DNA of 64,000 nt from Buttiauxella izardii (GCF_003601925.1 NZ_QZWH01000006.1:389908-453907); one strand, 5' to 3'. Counted from the stretch's first letter, positions 27,408-39,449 are shown. Translations and numbers: made by a program. The notes: a model not told the origin generated them from the letters alone.

Positions 27408-27436
27408 TTTATAGCACAGGGAGAGCGACCTGACCA
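27408..27436 (-). promoter_or_regulatory. Putative tus promoter
   Basis: On the minus strand a -35-like TGGTCA (27436-27431) and a -10-like TATAAA (27413-27408) are 17 bp apart. The predicted start lies at the edge of the Ter site, so bound Tus would occlude it. Confidence 0.55.
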
Positions 27437-27474
27437 CCAGCGTTGTGATCGTCAGGCAGGGGAAAAAGGGATTT

Positions 27475-28791
27475 TTAGCGGCGAGGTGTGATGGAGGCGA
27501 GCGGCAATGGCGATTCGGTTTTTATCGGCCAGCTAAAACGGAAGCGAGCACCGCCCAGCGCGCCACTGTCGACGATGACATTGCCTTCCATCGCAGTGGC
27601 GACAGAGTGAACGATAGCCAGCCCCAGCCCACAGCCGCCGGTTGCGCGGTCACGACTTGGGTCGAGACGCACAAACGGTTCAAACACGCGTTCGCGTTCT
27701 TCGGCAGGAATACCCGGGCCATCATCTTCCACCTGCAAACACGCGGTGGCGCCATCCAGCCACAAACTCACGCGTAGCTTCTCTTTGCTGTAACGGAGCG
27801 CGTTGTTCACCAGGTTATCGGTCACGCGCTCCATCAGGCGCAGATCGATCAGTCCAAAGTTTCCGCTGGCGGGTGTGTCCAGCAAGATATCCAGATGCGG
27901 GTGGATAATTCGAACGTCGGCGATGTGCTCATCGAGCCAGCGCGGAACGTCAACGCTCGCCAGTTGCAGTTCGGTTTGCGGGCGATCGAGGCGGGCGTAG
28001 GTCAGCAATTCTTCAATCAAGCCTTCAAGCTGGCCGATATCACGGTTTAACGCCAGTGACTCCGCTTCTGTCAGGTTGTCGCTCATTTCTAAACGGTAAC
28101 GCAAGCGCACCAGCGGCGTTCGCAGTTCATGAGCAATCCCGTCAATCAGCAGTTTCTTACTGGCGATTTGCGCGTTAATACTATCCGCCATCTGGTTAAA
28201 GGCGACGCCTAAACGCTCAAAACTGGAAGCGCTGTCGAAATGAATACGTTCATCCAGATGCCCTTTGCCTAACCTTTGCGCTGCGGTTTCCAGTTTTAGC
28301 ATGTCCTTCCAGTGCGGACGCATCCAGATAAATACCGGAAAGGCGAGGGAGATCGCAATAAACGCCATCAGCGCTACATCCAGCAAACGCATCTGATGCA
28401 GGAAAAACAGATAAGGGATTGGGCCAACTGCCAGAACATAATGGCTGCGGGGAATGCGCTGAATAAAGGTGTATTCATCATCCAGGGCGACAATTTCGCC
28501 TTCACGTAAATGATGCATCGTCATGTCGTCGAGCTTGAATTTGTCCATCGGCTCAATGCGCAGTTTGAAAGACAAATTAAGGTCGAGATCTTTAACGGTT
28601 CGGTTCCAGTCCCGTGGCGGGATTTCGCGCAGTTCGCTGCGCATTAAATACAGCGAACTTTTCATTAAATCATCAAGAGACTGGCGGCCAGCGCGTTCAG
28701 CGGTGAATTTGTACACCAGCCCAACCAGCATGGTCATCAACAGGAAGCAGACGAACAGCAGAAGATAAAACTGGATAAAAAGCTTTTTCAT
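27475..28791 (-). CDS. rstB: RstB, sensor histidine kinase
   Basis: Inner-membrane kinase of the RstBA two-component system. It has two membrane segments (about residues 5-28 and 137-158) enclosing a periplasmic domain, a HAMP linker, a HisKA domain with the phosphorylated H221 in IAHELRTPL, and an HATPase domain (NALRYS, DDGPGIP, GGCGLGLAIV). The ATG overlaps the rstA stop codon (TGATG). The signal is not known with certainty; the system lies under PhoPQ control in E. coli and Salmonella. Confidence 0.95.
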   Translation of the reverse strand: MKKLFIQFYLLLFVCFLLMTMLVGLVYKFTAERAGRQSLDDLMKSSLYLMRSELREIPPRDWNRTVKDLDLNLSFKLRIEPMDKFKLDDMTMHHLREGEIVALDDEYTFIQRIPRSHYVLAVGPIPYLFFLHQMRLLDVALMAFIAISLAFPVFIWMRPHWKDMLKLETAAQRLGKGHLDERIHFDSASSFERLGVAFNQMADSINAQIASKKLLIDGIAHELRTPLVRLRYRLEMSDNLTEAESLALNRDIGQLEGLIEELLTYARLDRPQTELQLASVDVPRWLDEHIADVRIIHPHLDILLDTPASGNFGLIDLRLMERVTDNLVNNALRYSKEKLRVSLWLDGATACLQVEDDGPGIPAEERERVFEPFVRLDPSRDRATGGCGLGLAIVHSVATAMEGNVIVDSGALGGARFRFSWPIKTESPLPLASITPRR

Positions 28792-29522
28792 CAGGCTTCA
28801 CTTTCCCAGGCGTGAGGCGCGAAAAGATAGCCTTTATTACGCACCGTTTTGATACGGAAAGGTTCGGTAGCACTGTCGTAGAGTTTTTTTCGCAGGCGCG
28901 AAATGGCGACATCAACGCTCCGATCCAGCCCGTCATAGGTCACGCCGCGTAAATTTTTTAGTAATGCATCGCGATCCATTATCTGCCCGGCGTGAGTCGC
29001 CAACTCCCACAACAAATCAAAATCGGCTGTGGAAAGGGTGATGTTTTCTGCACCCAGCGTCACCTGACGGTTTACCGGATCGATACATAGCGTGCCAAAA
29101 CGCATCGCTTTATGCGGTTTAAGTGCATTAGAACTATTGCTTTCGACCGTTTGTTGCGCAGAAACACGCTGGCGCAAATGCAGGCGCAAACGAGCCAGTA
29201 AAACGGCAGGCGGTGTGGTTTTTAGAATGTAATCGTTAGCGCCCATCTCCAGCGACAAAATATGGTTCATGTCGCTGTCCAGAGAAGTCAGAAGAACAAT
29301 CGGGCCGTCCCATTGCGGGCGAAGATCTCGGCACAACGTCATGCCGTCTTTGCCTGGCAGCATCACGTCAAGCAGCACAAGGTCAGGGCGCTGCTGTGCA
29401 ATAGTCGCTTCGGCGCAATCGCCACGGCTTTCGACAATCACTTCAATGTCATGCTTGCCGAGGTATGCGGCAATTAACGCTCCGACTTCTGGATCGTCTT
29501 CTACATATACGATTTTGTTCAT
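28791..29522 (-). CDS. rstA: RstA, OmpR-family response regulator
   Basis: Response regulator of 243 residues. The receiver domain has the acidic pair in VEDD, phosphoacceptor D52 (LVLLDVMLPG) and the T/K switch residues (LLTSLD, LKTTPP); the winged-helix output domain spans about 135-235 (DVAISRLRKKL, IKTVRNKGYLF). ATG at 29522 matches E. coli RstA; an in-frame ATG at 29585 would add 21 residues across the promoter. In E. coli it controls asr, csgD, narG and others. A PhoP box lies upstream. Confidence 0.95.
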   Translation of the reverse strand: MNKIVYVEDDPEVGALIAAYLGKHDIEVIVESRGDCAEATIAQQRPDLVLLDVMLPGKDGMTLCRDLRPQWDGPIVLLTSLDSDMNHILSLEMGANDYILKTTPPAVLLARLRLHLRQRVSAQQTVESNSSNALKPHKAMRFGTLCIDPVNRQVTLGAENITLSTADFDLLWELATHAGQIMDRDALLKNLRGVTYDGLDRSVDVAISRLRKKLYDSATEPFRIKTVRNKGYLFAPHAWESEA

Positions 29523-29577
29523 AGCCCGGCACTTCAGATCAAAAGGGAAACATACACTGCTAAATGTTTTTACACCA

Positions 29578-29594
29578 TAAATCATGGGTAAACA
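29578..29594 (-). promoter_or_regulatory. PhoP box upstream of rstA
   Basis: The minus strand reads TGTTTA-N5-GATTTA, the tandem-hexamer PhoP box with one clear deviation in the second repeat. It stands 56-72 bases upstream of the rstA start, directly after the folM stop codon, and rstA is a known PhoP target. Confidence 0.7.
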
Positions 29595-29597
29595 GAT

Positions 29598-30311
29598 TTA
29601 CCGTAGCGGGCGGCCGCCATCCACAGAATGTGTACGGCCAGTCACGTACTCACTATTTAATAGATATTCTACCAGCCCGATAATTTCTTGCTCGCCAGGT
29701 GCAATCTTCATTAGCGACTTATTTAACGCGGCTTTCCGGTATTCGGCGTCATCATTTTCATTAAACATAATCATCGCCGGAGCAATAGCATTCACTTTGA
29801 CTTCTGGAGCCAGCTTGCGGGCAAACGAACGGGTCATATTATCGAGCGCTGCTTTGCTGGCGGCATAGGCAATGTGCTTATCGCTGCCACGTTCCACAAC
29901 GTAATCGGTAAAGTGAATGATGTCCGAGCCAGCATGACCGTGGCCGCGCAGCAACGGTTCAAGATATTGGTTCAGCAAATAAGGCGCGTTGACGTGAATT
30001 TGCAACATGGCGGCCAGAGTATCGGCGGGGGGCGAGTCGGGGGATTCGGCAAGCCAGTCGCTGGCATTATGCACAATCGCGCGTAAGCCGTCGCAATGCT
30101 GCTTCACGTTATTGGCAAATTTTTCAATGCCTTCGTTTGTTGAGAAGTCGCCGAACAGGCAAATGGCTCCTGCCTGTTCAAGCTCAGCTACCGCCGGATA
30201 ACGCGTGCGATAGCTGATAATCACCGGTTGTTGTTGGGCAAGGAAATGCCGTGCTAATGCGAGACCAATTCGTTTACCGGCCCCGGTAATCAAAACCGGA
30301 CGTACCACCAT
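29598..30311 (-). CDS. folM: FolM, dihydromonapterin / dihydrofolate reductase
   Basis: Short-chain dehydrogenase of 237 residues that makes tetrahydromonapterin and has minor dihydrofolate reductase activity in E. coli. It has the nucleotide-binding GAGKRIGLALA motif near residue 10, HNASDW, and the YAASKAALDNMTRSFARK catalytic segment (Tyr and Lys). AAAGGAG precedes the start. E. coli has ydgC between rstA and folM; here that gene is missing and folM directly precedes the rstA promoter. Confidence 0.94.
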   Translation of the reverse strand: MVVRPVLITGAGKRIGLALARHFLAQQQPVIISYRTRYPAVAELEQAGAICLFGDFSTNEGIEKFANNVKQHCDGLRAIVHNASDWLAESPDSPPADTLAAMLQIHVNAPYLLNQYLEPLLRGHGHAGSDIIHFTDYVVERGSDKHIAYAASKAALDNMTRSFARKLAPEVKVNAIAPAMIMFNENDDAEYRKAALNKSLMKIAPGEQEIIGLVEYLLNSEYVTGRTHSVDGGRPLR

Positions 30312-30330
30312 CGACGACTCCTTTATATGT

Positions 30331-31713
30331 TTATTTCACCAACATCCACGTCGCAGGGAACGCCGCCACCAGTATCAGGAAAATCACCGACTTTTCCTTC
30401 AGATTCAGTTTGATGTCATGCGTATGCGTGCTGCGAGTATACATAAAGACTAATAAACCCGGCGCATAAAGTACCACTGAAAGCAGCAAATGCATGGGGC
30501 CGGACGCATAAAGCAGCCATAAGCCATAAATACAGGCACCGAGGCCAATGGTTTTATGCAGTGGGCGAGTCGAGACTTTCAGCAAAAATGCACCGACCAG
30601 GAAATAGGGCACCAGAATCATTTCTGAGGCGATGGTCAGCAGCGTATTGTAATCCGAACCTGTCAGCCAAATCAGCACTAGGCAAATTTGCACACTGATG
30701 TTGGTGAGCCACAGCGATGCCGACGGCGCGTTATTTTTGTTCTGACGAGCAAAGATTTTCGGGAAGGCTTTGTGCGTGGCGGCCAAAAATGGCACTTCGG
30801 CAGCCATAATCGTCCAGCTTAGATAAGCGCCGCACACCGAAACAATTAACCCGGCGGCGATAATCACTTCGCCCCACGGCCCCATCATTTCGACCATCAA
30901 ACCTGCCATCGACGGGTTACGGATTCCGGCCAGTTCCGGGCGGGCAATCACGCCAAGCGACAGCAAAGTCACCAGCAGATAAACGCCCAATGCGGCAATC
31001 ACCGCCAACAAAGTGGCGCGACCCACATCATTTTTATTACGCGCACGAGCCGAAACAACGACCGCACCTTCTACACCGATGAATACCCACAGAGTAATCA
31101 GCATGGTGTTTTTGACCTGTTCCCAAACCGGAACACCGAGCGCGAGGCCGCTGAAATCAAGAGTAAAAGTGGAAAGTTTGAACGCCATCGCCGCGAGTAC
31201 GACAAACAGGCCCAACGGCAATAATTTAGCAAGAGTGGCGACCAGGTTAATACTGGCTGCGGTTTGTACGCCGCGAAGAACGAGGAAATGCACCATCCAC
31301 AGCAAAACTGAGGCGCCAATAATCGATTGCCAGGTATTTCCGTCACCAAACAGGCGCAGCTCAGGCGTGTCGGTGAAGAAACTCAGCGCCGAGAAAACAA
31401 TCACCAGATACGAAACGTTGGCGATCACCGCGCAAAGCCAATATCCCCAGGCCGAGAAGAAACCAATCAGCTCGCCGAATCCTTCGCGTGCATAAGTAAA
31501 AATGCCGCCATCAAGATCGGGGCGCAGGCGTGTTAACACCACCATTGCCAGCGCCAGAAGCAAAATGCCCACACCGGTAATGGCCCAGCCAATCAACAAT
31601 GCTGCGGGACTCGCCACGCTCGCCATGTTTTGCGGTAGGCTGAATACGCCTGCGCCGAGCATTGAACTCAATACCAATGCCGTTAATGCGGCGAGGCCAA
31701 GCTTCTTTTCCAT
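30331..31713 (-). CDS. ydgI: YdgI, APC-family basic amino acid antiporter (ArcD-like)
   Basis: Inner-membrane antiporter of 460 residues with about twelve helices, predicted to exchange arginine and ornithine. It begins MEKKLGLAALTALVLSSMLGAGVF, with the APC-family GxG motif in helix 1, and shares long identical stretches with E. coli YdgI (VFIGVEGAVVVSARARN, SWTIMAAEVPFLAATHKAFP). Evidence for arginine/ornithine exchange is by homology only. It lies 19 bp upstream of folM in the same direction. Confidence 0.9.
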   Translation of the reverse strand: MEKKLGLAALTALVLSSMLGAGVFSLPQNMASVASPAALLIGWAITGVGILLLALAMVVLTRLRPDLDGGIFTYAREGFGELIGFFSAWGYWLCAVIANVSYLVIVFSALSFFTDTPELRLFGDGNTWQSIIGASVLLWMVHFLVLRGVQTAASINLVATLAKLLPLGLFVVLAAMAFKLSTFTLDFSGLALGVPVWEQVKNTMLITLWVFIGVEGAVVVSARARNKNDVGRATLLAVIAALGVYLLVTLLSLGVIARPELAGIRNPSMAGLMVEMMGPWGEVIIAAGLIVSVCGAYLSWTIMAAEVPFLAATHKAFPKIFARQNKNNAPSASLWLTNISVQICLVLIWLTGSDYNTLLTIASEMILVPYFLVGAFLLKVSTRPLHKTIGLGACIYGLWLLYASGPMHLLLSVVLYAPGLLVFMYTRSTHTHDIKLNLKEKSVIFLILVAAFPATWMLVK

Positions 31714-31862
31714 AGCAGTCCCATAAAATTCAAATTAAAACACAGAATAATTATTATGCTTTTGTGCATAAAAATGGTGGGTAACACCAAGGCGCGGAAT
31801 TTTACGGAGTGTGAGAGCTGCTTGCAATGATGTGAGCCATAAAATGCTCTGCGAAATAAAAA

Positions 31863-31883
31863 AAGGCCAGCGAGGCTGGCCTT
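31863..31883 (-). terminator. Intrinsic terminator of ydgH
   Basis: Arms AAGGCCAGC and GCTGGCCTT around GAG; the minus strand continues as TTTTTTTA after the stem. It lies 18 bp past the ydgH stop. Confidence 0.85.
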
Positions 31884-31900
31884 TTCGGAGGATGCTGAAC

Positions 31901-32845
31901 TTATTTGTACAAATCAGCGCTCACGGTCAGGTTGCCACCACGTTCTTCCCACTGACGGGTGATGTGGTAATACTTGGCACCTTTCTTAGCGGCACGCTTC
32001 GCCACCTGATAAGAAACTTCTGTGCTGCTGCCGTAGTGACCCGTGAACTTCACGCTATCAAATGGAACCATCTGTGCTGCGGTGACTTTGTTCACTTCTT
32101 CGATTTTGGTGCCATCCGGCAACGTTACAGTGTAACGTCCACCTTTAGTGGTTTGTGTTTCAAAGAAACGGCCAATATCAGAAGTTGGGGTGCTGGTTGT
32201 TGCTACACCTGGGATTTCAACAGCGGCTGCCGCAGCGCCACCGGCTGCCAGTGCAGCTTTACCCGCTTCGGAGTTCGCAGGGATCGCATCCGGGCTTTGC
32301 AGTACGCGTTTCTTAGCGTCTTTTTTATAGATGAAAGCGGTAATGCGCTGGTTGCCACCTGAGTTTGCGTCAATCTGGCGCACGATATAGAACATATCTG
32401 CACCTTTTTCTTTGGCCGCGCGGGTGATAGCCGCGTTCACGTCAGGCTGACTACGATAAAAACCCTGGACTGTCACGGTATCGAACGGCTCAAGAGCGTA
32501 TGCTTGATCTTTAGGTAACTCAATCACGCCATTAATAACGCGGTTGGTGTTTTCCTCAGCCTTAGCTGCATCGGCATGATACACATCAGCCACCACACGC
32601 CAGTTACCGCTGCTGCCGGTGTCGTTGGTGTCCTGAACATAGAAAGAGGCTGCGCCAATTTTATCTGCACGTTTGGAGACGGCATTGACCGCTTCGCCAA
32701 TCGAGTTAAAACGGCCAGTGATGGTAATGCGATCAAATGGTTTAAGAGCAGCAGCTTGATCTGGAGTCAGTTCCGTTGCAGCCTGAGCGGACAGCGTAGT
32801 TAGGGAAATCAGTGCTGACGCCAGAAGGGTGTTCTTGAGCTTCAT
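31901..32845 (-). CDS. ydgH: YdgH, secreted protein with three DUF1471 repeats
   Basis: Periplasmic protein of 314 residues with a signal peptide (MKLKNTLLASALISLTTLSAQA) and three YdgH/BhsA/McbA-like (DUF1471) modules. Each ends in a similar beta-strand pattern: FYVQDTNDTGSSGNWRVVADVY, FYIVRQIDANSGGNQRITAFIY and YYHITRQWEERGGNLTVSADLY. Small relatives of this family respond to stress and biofilm growth; the role of YdgH itself is not settled. ATG at 32845 has AGGA 9 nt upstream and gives the E. coli length exactly. The in-frame extension to 32959 lies in the promoter region. Confidence 0.93.
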   Translation of the reverse strand: MKLKNTLLASALISLTTLSAQAATELTPDQAAALKPFDRITITGRFNSIGEAVNAVSKRADKIGAASFYVQDTNDTGSSGNWRVVADVYHADAAKAEENTNRVINGVIELPKDQAYALEPFDTVTVQGFYRSQPDVNAAITRAAKEKGADMFYIVRQIDANSGGNQRITAFIYKKDAKKRVLQSPDAIPANSEAGKAALAAGGAAAAAVEIPGVATTSTPTSDIGRFFETQTTKGGRYTVTLPDGTKIEEVNKVTAAQMVPFDSVKFTGHYGSSTEVSYQVAKRAAKKGAKYYHITRQWEERGGNLTVSADLYK

Positions 32846-34895
<2,050 letters not shown>

Positions 34896-34902
34896 GGGGT
34901 AA

Positions 34903-36294
<1,392 letters not shown>

Positions 36295-36313
36295 TTTTTG
36301 CGAGCTGCATTCC

Positions 36314-36341
36314 AAAACCGCCTCTCGGGGCGGTTTTTTTA
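36314..36341 (+). terminator. Intrinsic terminator of pntAB
   Basis: Arms AAAACCGCC and GGCGGTTTT around TCTCGG, extended by further T to about 36340. Confidence 0.9.
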
Positions 36342-36377
36342 TGCCTGCTTATCATTCAGATGAATGCAATATTACTT

Positions 36378-36406
36378 TTAACTGACTGAATCTATGGAAA
36401 AATAAT
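36378..36406 (+). promoter_or_regulatory. Putative promoter of the hok/mok mRNA
   Basis: TTAACT (36378-36383) and AATAAT (36401-36406) are separated by 17 bp. Transcription would start near 36412, giving a leader of about 175 nt before hok, a length typical of hok mRNAs. Confidence 0.5.
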
Positions 36407-36489
36407 GTAGATGAGAGAAGGGGCGAAGAGTAAAGTATCACCGGGTGCTGAAGCTGTTTGCTTCAATGCCAGTGGTGAAAAGCAGGCAG

Positions 36490-36540
36490 AAAAAAGCCCC
36501 GAGTTAGTTAAACCAACCCGAGGCCCTCTCATGCTAGACA
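36490..36540 (-). ncRNA. sok: Sok antisense RNA of the hok/sok locus
   Basis: Predicted short antisense RNA transcribed from the minus strand. Its promoter (36546-36574) places the 5' end near 36540. It ends in a stem made of arms GCCTCGGGTT and AACTCGGGGC (two G-U pairs) followed by six T, at 36490-36524. The RNA would be about 50 nt and complementary to the ribosome-binding site and start codon of mok, exactly the arrangement of Sok RNAs. Inferred from architecture; no expression data. Confidence 0.75.
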
Positions 36541-36677
36541 CCATGATAGTAGCCTCTTCACTTTGTGTTTGCAACGCAGGAGGCGAAGATGTCGTCAAAG
36601 AACAGGTTGTTCAGCGTTATCGTTATCTGTTTGACAATTCTCATGATTATTTTTCTGGTGAAAGATTCACTGTGTGA
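36531..36677 (+). CDS. mok: Mok-like overlapping leader reading frame
   Basis: A 48-codon frame starts at ATG 36531 with GAGG 7 nt upstream and overlaps hok in another frame, ending at 36677. In hok/sok systems hok translation is coupled to translation of mok, and Sok RNA blocks mok initiation. Here both the GAGG and the ATG lie within the region complementary to Sok. The peptide itself (MLDTMIVASSLCVCNAGG...) is not expected to be functional. Assignment rests on position and overlap rather than sequence similarity. Confidence 0.65.
   Translation: MLDTMIVASSLCVCNAGGEDVVKEQVVQRYRYLFDNSHDYFSGERFTV
36546..36574 (-). promoter_or_regulatory. Sok RNA promoter
   Basis: On the minus strand TTGCAA (36574-36569) and TACTAT (36551-36546) are exactly 17 bp apart, close to the sigma-70 consensus. 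It lies within the hok leader and drives the antisense RNA. Confidence 0.75.
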
Positions 36678-36738
36678 ATTTCACTATCGAAAAGGAGGCA
36701 TTGAGATGGCGGCATTTTTAGCTTGTCACAAGTCGTAA
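36589..36738 (+). CDS. hok: Hok/Gef-family type I toxin
   Basis: A 49-residue membrane peptide that reads, in parts, MSSKNRLFSVIVICLTIL, then a hydrophobic continuation, SLCEFHYRKGGIEMAAFLA and CHKS. It has the Hok pattern: a short basic N-terminus, one transmembrane helix (about residues 7-24), the SLCE(I/F).YR.G...E(V/M)AAF(M/L)A block and two conserved cysteines (C14, C29). AGGAGG lies 5 nt before the ATG at 36589. Hok peptides depolarise the inner membrane when their antisense RNA decays. The frame is intact with no insertion or stop, and mok and sok elements surround it. It stands between pntB and uspE. Very short, so easily missed by gene callers. Confidence 0.9.
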   Translation: MSSKNRLFSVIVICLTILMIIFLVKDSLCEFHYRKGGIEMAAFLACHKS

Positions 36739-36757
36739 TCGTGAAGTTTTGAGGTCA

Positions 36758-36784
36758 GTGGCGGGAAGGATAATTTCCCGCCAC
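36758..36784 (+). terminator. Stable hairpin at the 3' end of the hok mRNA
   Basis: Ten-base arms GTGGCGGGAA and TTCCCGCCAC around GGATAAT, 20 bp past the hok stop codon. There is no U-tract. Hok mRNAs have stable 3' structures that fold back on the 5' end; the exact 3' end may instead be the terminator at 36825-36856. Confidence 0.5.
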
Positions 36785-36824
36785 ACATGAATGTCTGGTA
36801 TGAGATTCAGCACGCCACCCAACA

Positions 36825-36856
36825 AAAAGCCCGTTCATTAATTTGAACGGGCTTTT
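36825..36856. terminator. Bidirectional terminator between hok and uspE
   Basis: Thirteen-base arms AAAAGCCCGTTCA and TGAACGGGCTTTT around TTAATT. T-tracts occur on both strands, so it can end both the hok-side transcript and uspE. Confidence 0.85.
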
Positions 36857-36877
36857 CTTTACCGATTGAGCGACAAA

Positions 36878-37828
36878 TCAATCGTCTTCTTCGTCATCCA
36901 GCTCTACAGGTGTTTGATACTCATCGGGTTTGATGACCAGCAAATCACAGCGCAAATGGTCGATAACTTGTTCGGCAGTATTGCCGAGGAATGCCGCAGA
37001 AAGCCCGGTTCGGCCTACAGTTCCGAGCACCACGATACCGGCTTGCAAATGCTCGGCGAGGTCAGGGATCACTTCTTCCGGCAACCCTTTCTCAACGTGA
37101 GTCATTTTCTCGTCAATACTGAATTTCTGACGCAACGCTTTCATCGCAACCAAATGCTGGCCGCGAATGGCATCGTTATAAACGCTTGGGTCAAAATCTG
37201 GCAGTTCGATGGCGATGTTAATCGGGGTAATTGGGTAAGCGCCAACGAGGTGGACTTCAGTGTGGTTAACATCGTCGGCCAGGCGAAGCGTCTCTTTAAC
37301 CAGCTTTTCATTCAGCGCGTTATGGTACTCTTCTTCACTTGCGAGGTTAACGGCGACAACGGCTCGGCCACCTTCAGGCCATGGTTTTTCGTTAACCATC
37401 CATACCGGGCACGGGCATTTACGCAGCAGGTGCCAGTCCGTTGGAGTGAAAATAACCGCTTCCAGTTTGTCGTGCTGATGCGTCATTTTGAGCACTAAAT
37501 CGTGCCCGCCGCTAATCACTTCCTGAATAATCGCCTCGAACGGGCGGTTATGCCAAACCACTTTAATCTCAATCGGGACGCCCGAATCGATGTAATACTG
37601 GGCTTGTTCTTTAATCCAGGCCGCACGTTGGCTAATCACGCCTTTGCGCATAGCAGTACGTTCATCTGGTGACAGAAGGGTGGTCATTTCGTAGGAAAAA
37701 TCATAGATAGGCAGAAAGGCTTTGATCCTGCCACCAATCCGTTGATGCAAATACACCGCGCGCCGCAGGGCGGGTTGATCGTCCTGATTAGGATCTATTG
37801 CAACTAGCATGTTTTGATAGTTTGCCAT
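36878..37828 (-). CDS. uspE: UspE, tandem universal stress protein
   Basis: Cytoplasmic protein of 316 residues with two USP domains (about 1-150 and 155-305). The second retains the ATP-type loop [19 protein letters not shown]; the first is degenerate. In E. coli UspE supports stress survival, motility and aggregation. It ends in the acidic ELDDEEDD tail as in E. coli. AAGGAG precedes the ATG. The gene lies next to fnr, both on the minus strand, the gap being 136 bp. Confidence 0.96.
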   Translation of the reverse strand: MANYQNMLVAIDPNQDDQPALRRAVYLHQRIGGRIKAFLPIYDFSYEMTTLLSPDERTAMRKGVISQRAAWIKEQAQYYIDSGVPIEIKVVWHNRPFEAIIQEVISGGHDLVLKMTHQHDKLEAVIFTPTDWHLLRKCPCPVWMVNEKPWPEGGRAVVAVNLASEEEYHNALNEKLVKETLRLADDVNHTEVHLVGAYPITPINIAIELPDFDPSVYNDAIRGQHLVAMKALRQKFSIDEKMTHVEKGLPEEVIPDLAEHLQAGIVVLGTVGRTGLSAAFLGNTAEQVIDHLRCDLLVIKPDEYQTPVELDDEEDD

Positions 37829-37964
37829 ACAGGTCTCCTTACAACTGCTTAACCACAGTCTGTTTAGTAAGATTAACCCATATGTGCTGAATGAAACAGG
37901 TGATAAGCCATTGCCGGATCAATAAATGAATAAAATTTAGCGATCCGGCTTTGGTCAGTATGAA

Positions 37965-38717
37965 TCAGGCGACGTTACGCGATTGACCGGCAAGCTGTGC
38001 CAGAATATCGATATTTTCGATAGTAATGTACTTACCTTTCACCGCCAGCATGCCACTTTTCTGGAAACGGCCCAGCAAACGGCTGATAGTCTCGACAGTC
38101 AGACCCAGATAGTTACCGATATCGCCACGGGTCATGGTCAGGCGGAACTCGCGAGGCGAGAAACCGCGCTGCGCAAAGCGGCGTGAAAGATTATAGATAA
38201 ACGCGGCCAGACGCTCTTCTGCATTCTTTTTGGAAAGCAGCAGAATCATATCCTGATCGCCCTTAATTTCGCCGCTCATCAAACGCATCATCTGCTGGCG
38301 CAGGTTAGGCATTTTCCCGGACAAATCATCAAGCGTTTCGAATGGGATTTCGCAGACCATGGATGTTTCCAGCGCTTGCGCGAAACTTGGGTGCATCCCG
38401 GTGCCGATAGCATCAAAGCCCACCAAATCACCCGCTAAATGGAAACCGGTAATTTGCTCATCACCTTGCTCGGTAATGGTGTAGCTTTTAATGGTCCCTG
38501 AACGGATAGCGTACAGCGACTTCAGCTCATCACCTGCCTTAAACAGGGTTTGTCCCTTCTGAATAGGCTTTTTACGCTCGATAATATTATCAAGCTGATC
38601 AAGCTCATGCTCGTTGAGCGTGAAGGGGATGCATAACTGGCTGATGCTGCAATCCTGGCAATGGATTGCACAGCCGCCAGACTGAATGCGTCGAATAATT
38701 CGCTTTTCAGGGATCAT
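37965..38717 (-). CDS. fnr: FNR, oxygen-sensing global regulator
   Basis: CRP-family regulator that activates anaerobic respiration genes when its [4Fe-4S] cluster is intact and the protein dimerises. Cluster ligands C20, C23, C29 and C122 are all present ([14 protein letters not shown] and TSMVCEIPF). The C-terminal helix-turn-helix contains the recognition helix [11 protein letters not shown] that reads TTGAT half-sites. The 250 residues are almost identical to E. coli. An FNR box upstream suggests autorepression. The dms operon in this window is an expected target. Confidence 0.98.
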   Translation of the reverse strand: MIPEKRIIRRIQSGGCAIHCQDCSISQLCIPFTLNEHELDQLDNIIERKKPIQKGQTLFKAGDELKSLYAIRSGTIKSYTITEQGDEQITGFHLAGDLVGFDAIGTGMHPSFAQALETSMVCEIPFETLDDLSGKMPNLRQQMMRLMSGEIKGDQDMILLLSKKNAEERLAAFIYNLSRRFAQRGFSPREFRLTMTRGDIGNYLGLTVETISRLLGRFQKSGMLAVKGKYITIENIDILAQLAGQSRNVA

Positions 38718-38734
38718 AGATATGCTCGGCGTTA

Positions 38735-38748
38735 TTGATATTGGTCAA
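38735..38748 (-). promoter_or_regulatory. FNR box upstream of fnr
   Basis: TTGAT-ATTG-GTCAA matches the FNR dyad TTGAT-N4-ATCAA at nine of ten positions. It lies 18-31 bases upstream of the fnr start codon, consistent with negative autoregulation. Confidence 0.75.
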
Positions 38749-38913
38749 TTTTAACATCTTTTTCTTGAGCACGTAAGTATGATGAATGCCCATTCAGAAT
38801 TTAACAATCAATAAAGCCAGGGTTATAGAGCTATCCTATTGAAATTATTGGAACTATATATTAATGCGTATTATTCTTTGAAGAATTAAGAACAATATTC
38901 TGCAGTCATGCTT

Positions 38914-39429
38914 CTACAACAGCAAATATCCTTCATGGCGCAATAACCATTCTTTACGACTCACGCCACCTGCATAACCCGTCATCGTGCCATTACGGCC
39001 AATCACGCGATGGCATGGAACCACCACGCTCACCGGGTTTGAACCATTTGCTGCACCGACTGCACGAGCCGCGCCCGGCCTGCCTAGTTGGTCCGCTAAT
39101 TGCCCGTAATGCATGACTTGCCCGCAAGGGATGGTGCGCAACGTTTGCCACACTTCTCGCTGAAATGCCGTTCCCGCCGTCGCCGTCGGGAGCGTTTCAA
39201 TCACCGCTAAATCACCCTCAAAATAATCGCGCAGCTTGTCGCTTAACCCATCCGGATTCGCACAAGCCACGCGCTGATAGCCGCTGACACCGTAATGAAG
39301 ACCGAGCAATTGCACCATTCTGTCGCTATGTTCTTCCCATTCCACCGCTCGCAAATGGTACTGCTCGTCGCAAATGACCCACAGCGGCCCTAATGGTGTA
39401 ACGATCTTATCTTCCAGCAATGTCAGCAT
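38914..39429 (-). CDS. ogt: O6-methylguanine-DNA methyltransferase Ogt
   Basis: Constitutive suicide repair protein that removes O6-alkyl groups from guanine (and O4 from thymine). The acceptor cysteine is in [10 protein letters not shown], and the DNA-binding segment [24 protein letters not shown] precedes it. ATG at 39429 gives 171 residues, as in E. coli, with GGAGC about 9 nt upstream. The frame continues open upstream into the end of abgT but that part is not conserved. It follows abgT by 20 bp. Confidence 0.96.
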   Translation of the reverse strand: MLTLLEDKIVTPLGPLWVICDEQYHLRAVEWEEHSDRMVQLLGLHYGVSGYQRVACANPDGLSDKLRDYFEGDLAVIETLPTATAGTAFQREVWQTLRTIPCGQVMHYGQLADQLGRPGAARAVGAANGSNPVSVVVPCHRVIGRNGTMTGYAGGVSRKEWLLRHEGYLLL

Positions 39430-39449
39430 TGATTGTTCGCTCCGGTTAA

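Noticed and set aside
36411..36530. Extending the mok-like frame to the ATG at 36411
   Set aside because: The start at 36531 has GAGG in place and is the one covered by the antisense RNA; the upstream part would begin at the transcript's 5' end.
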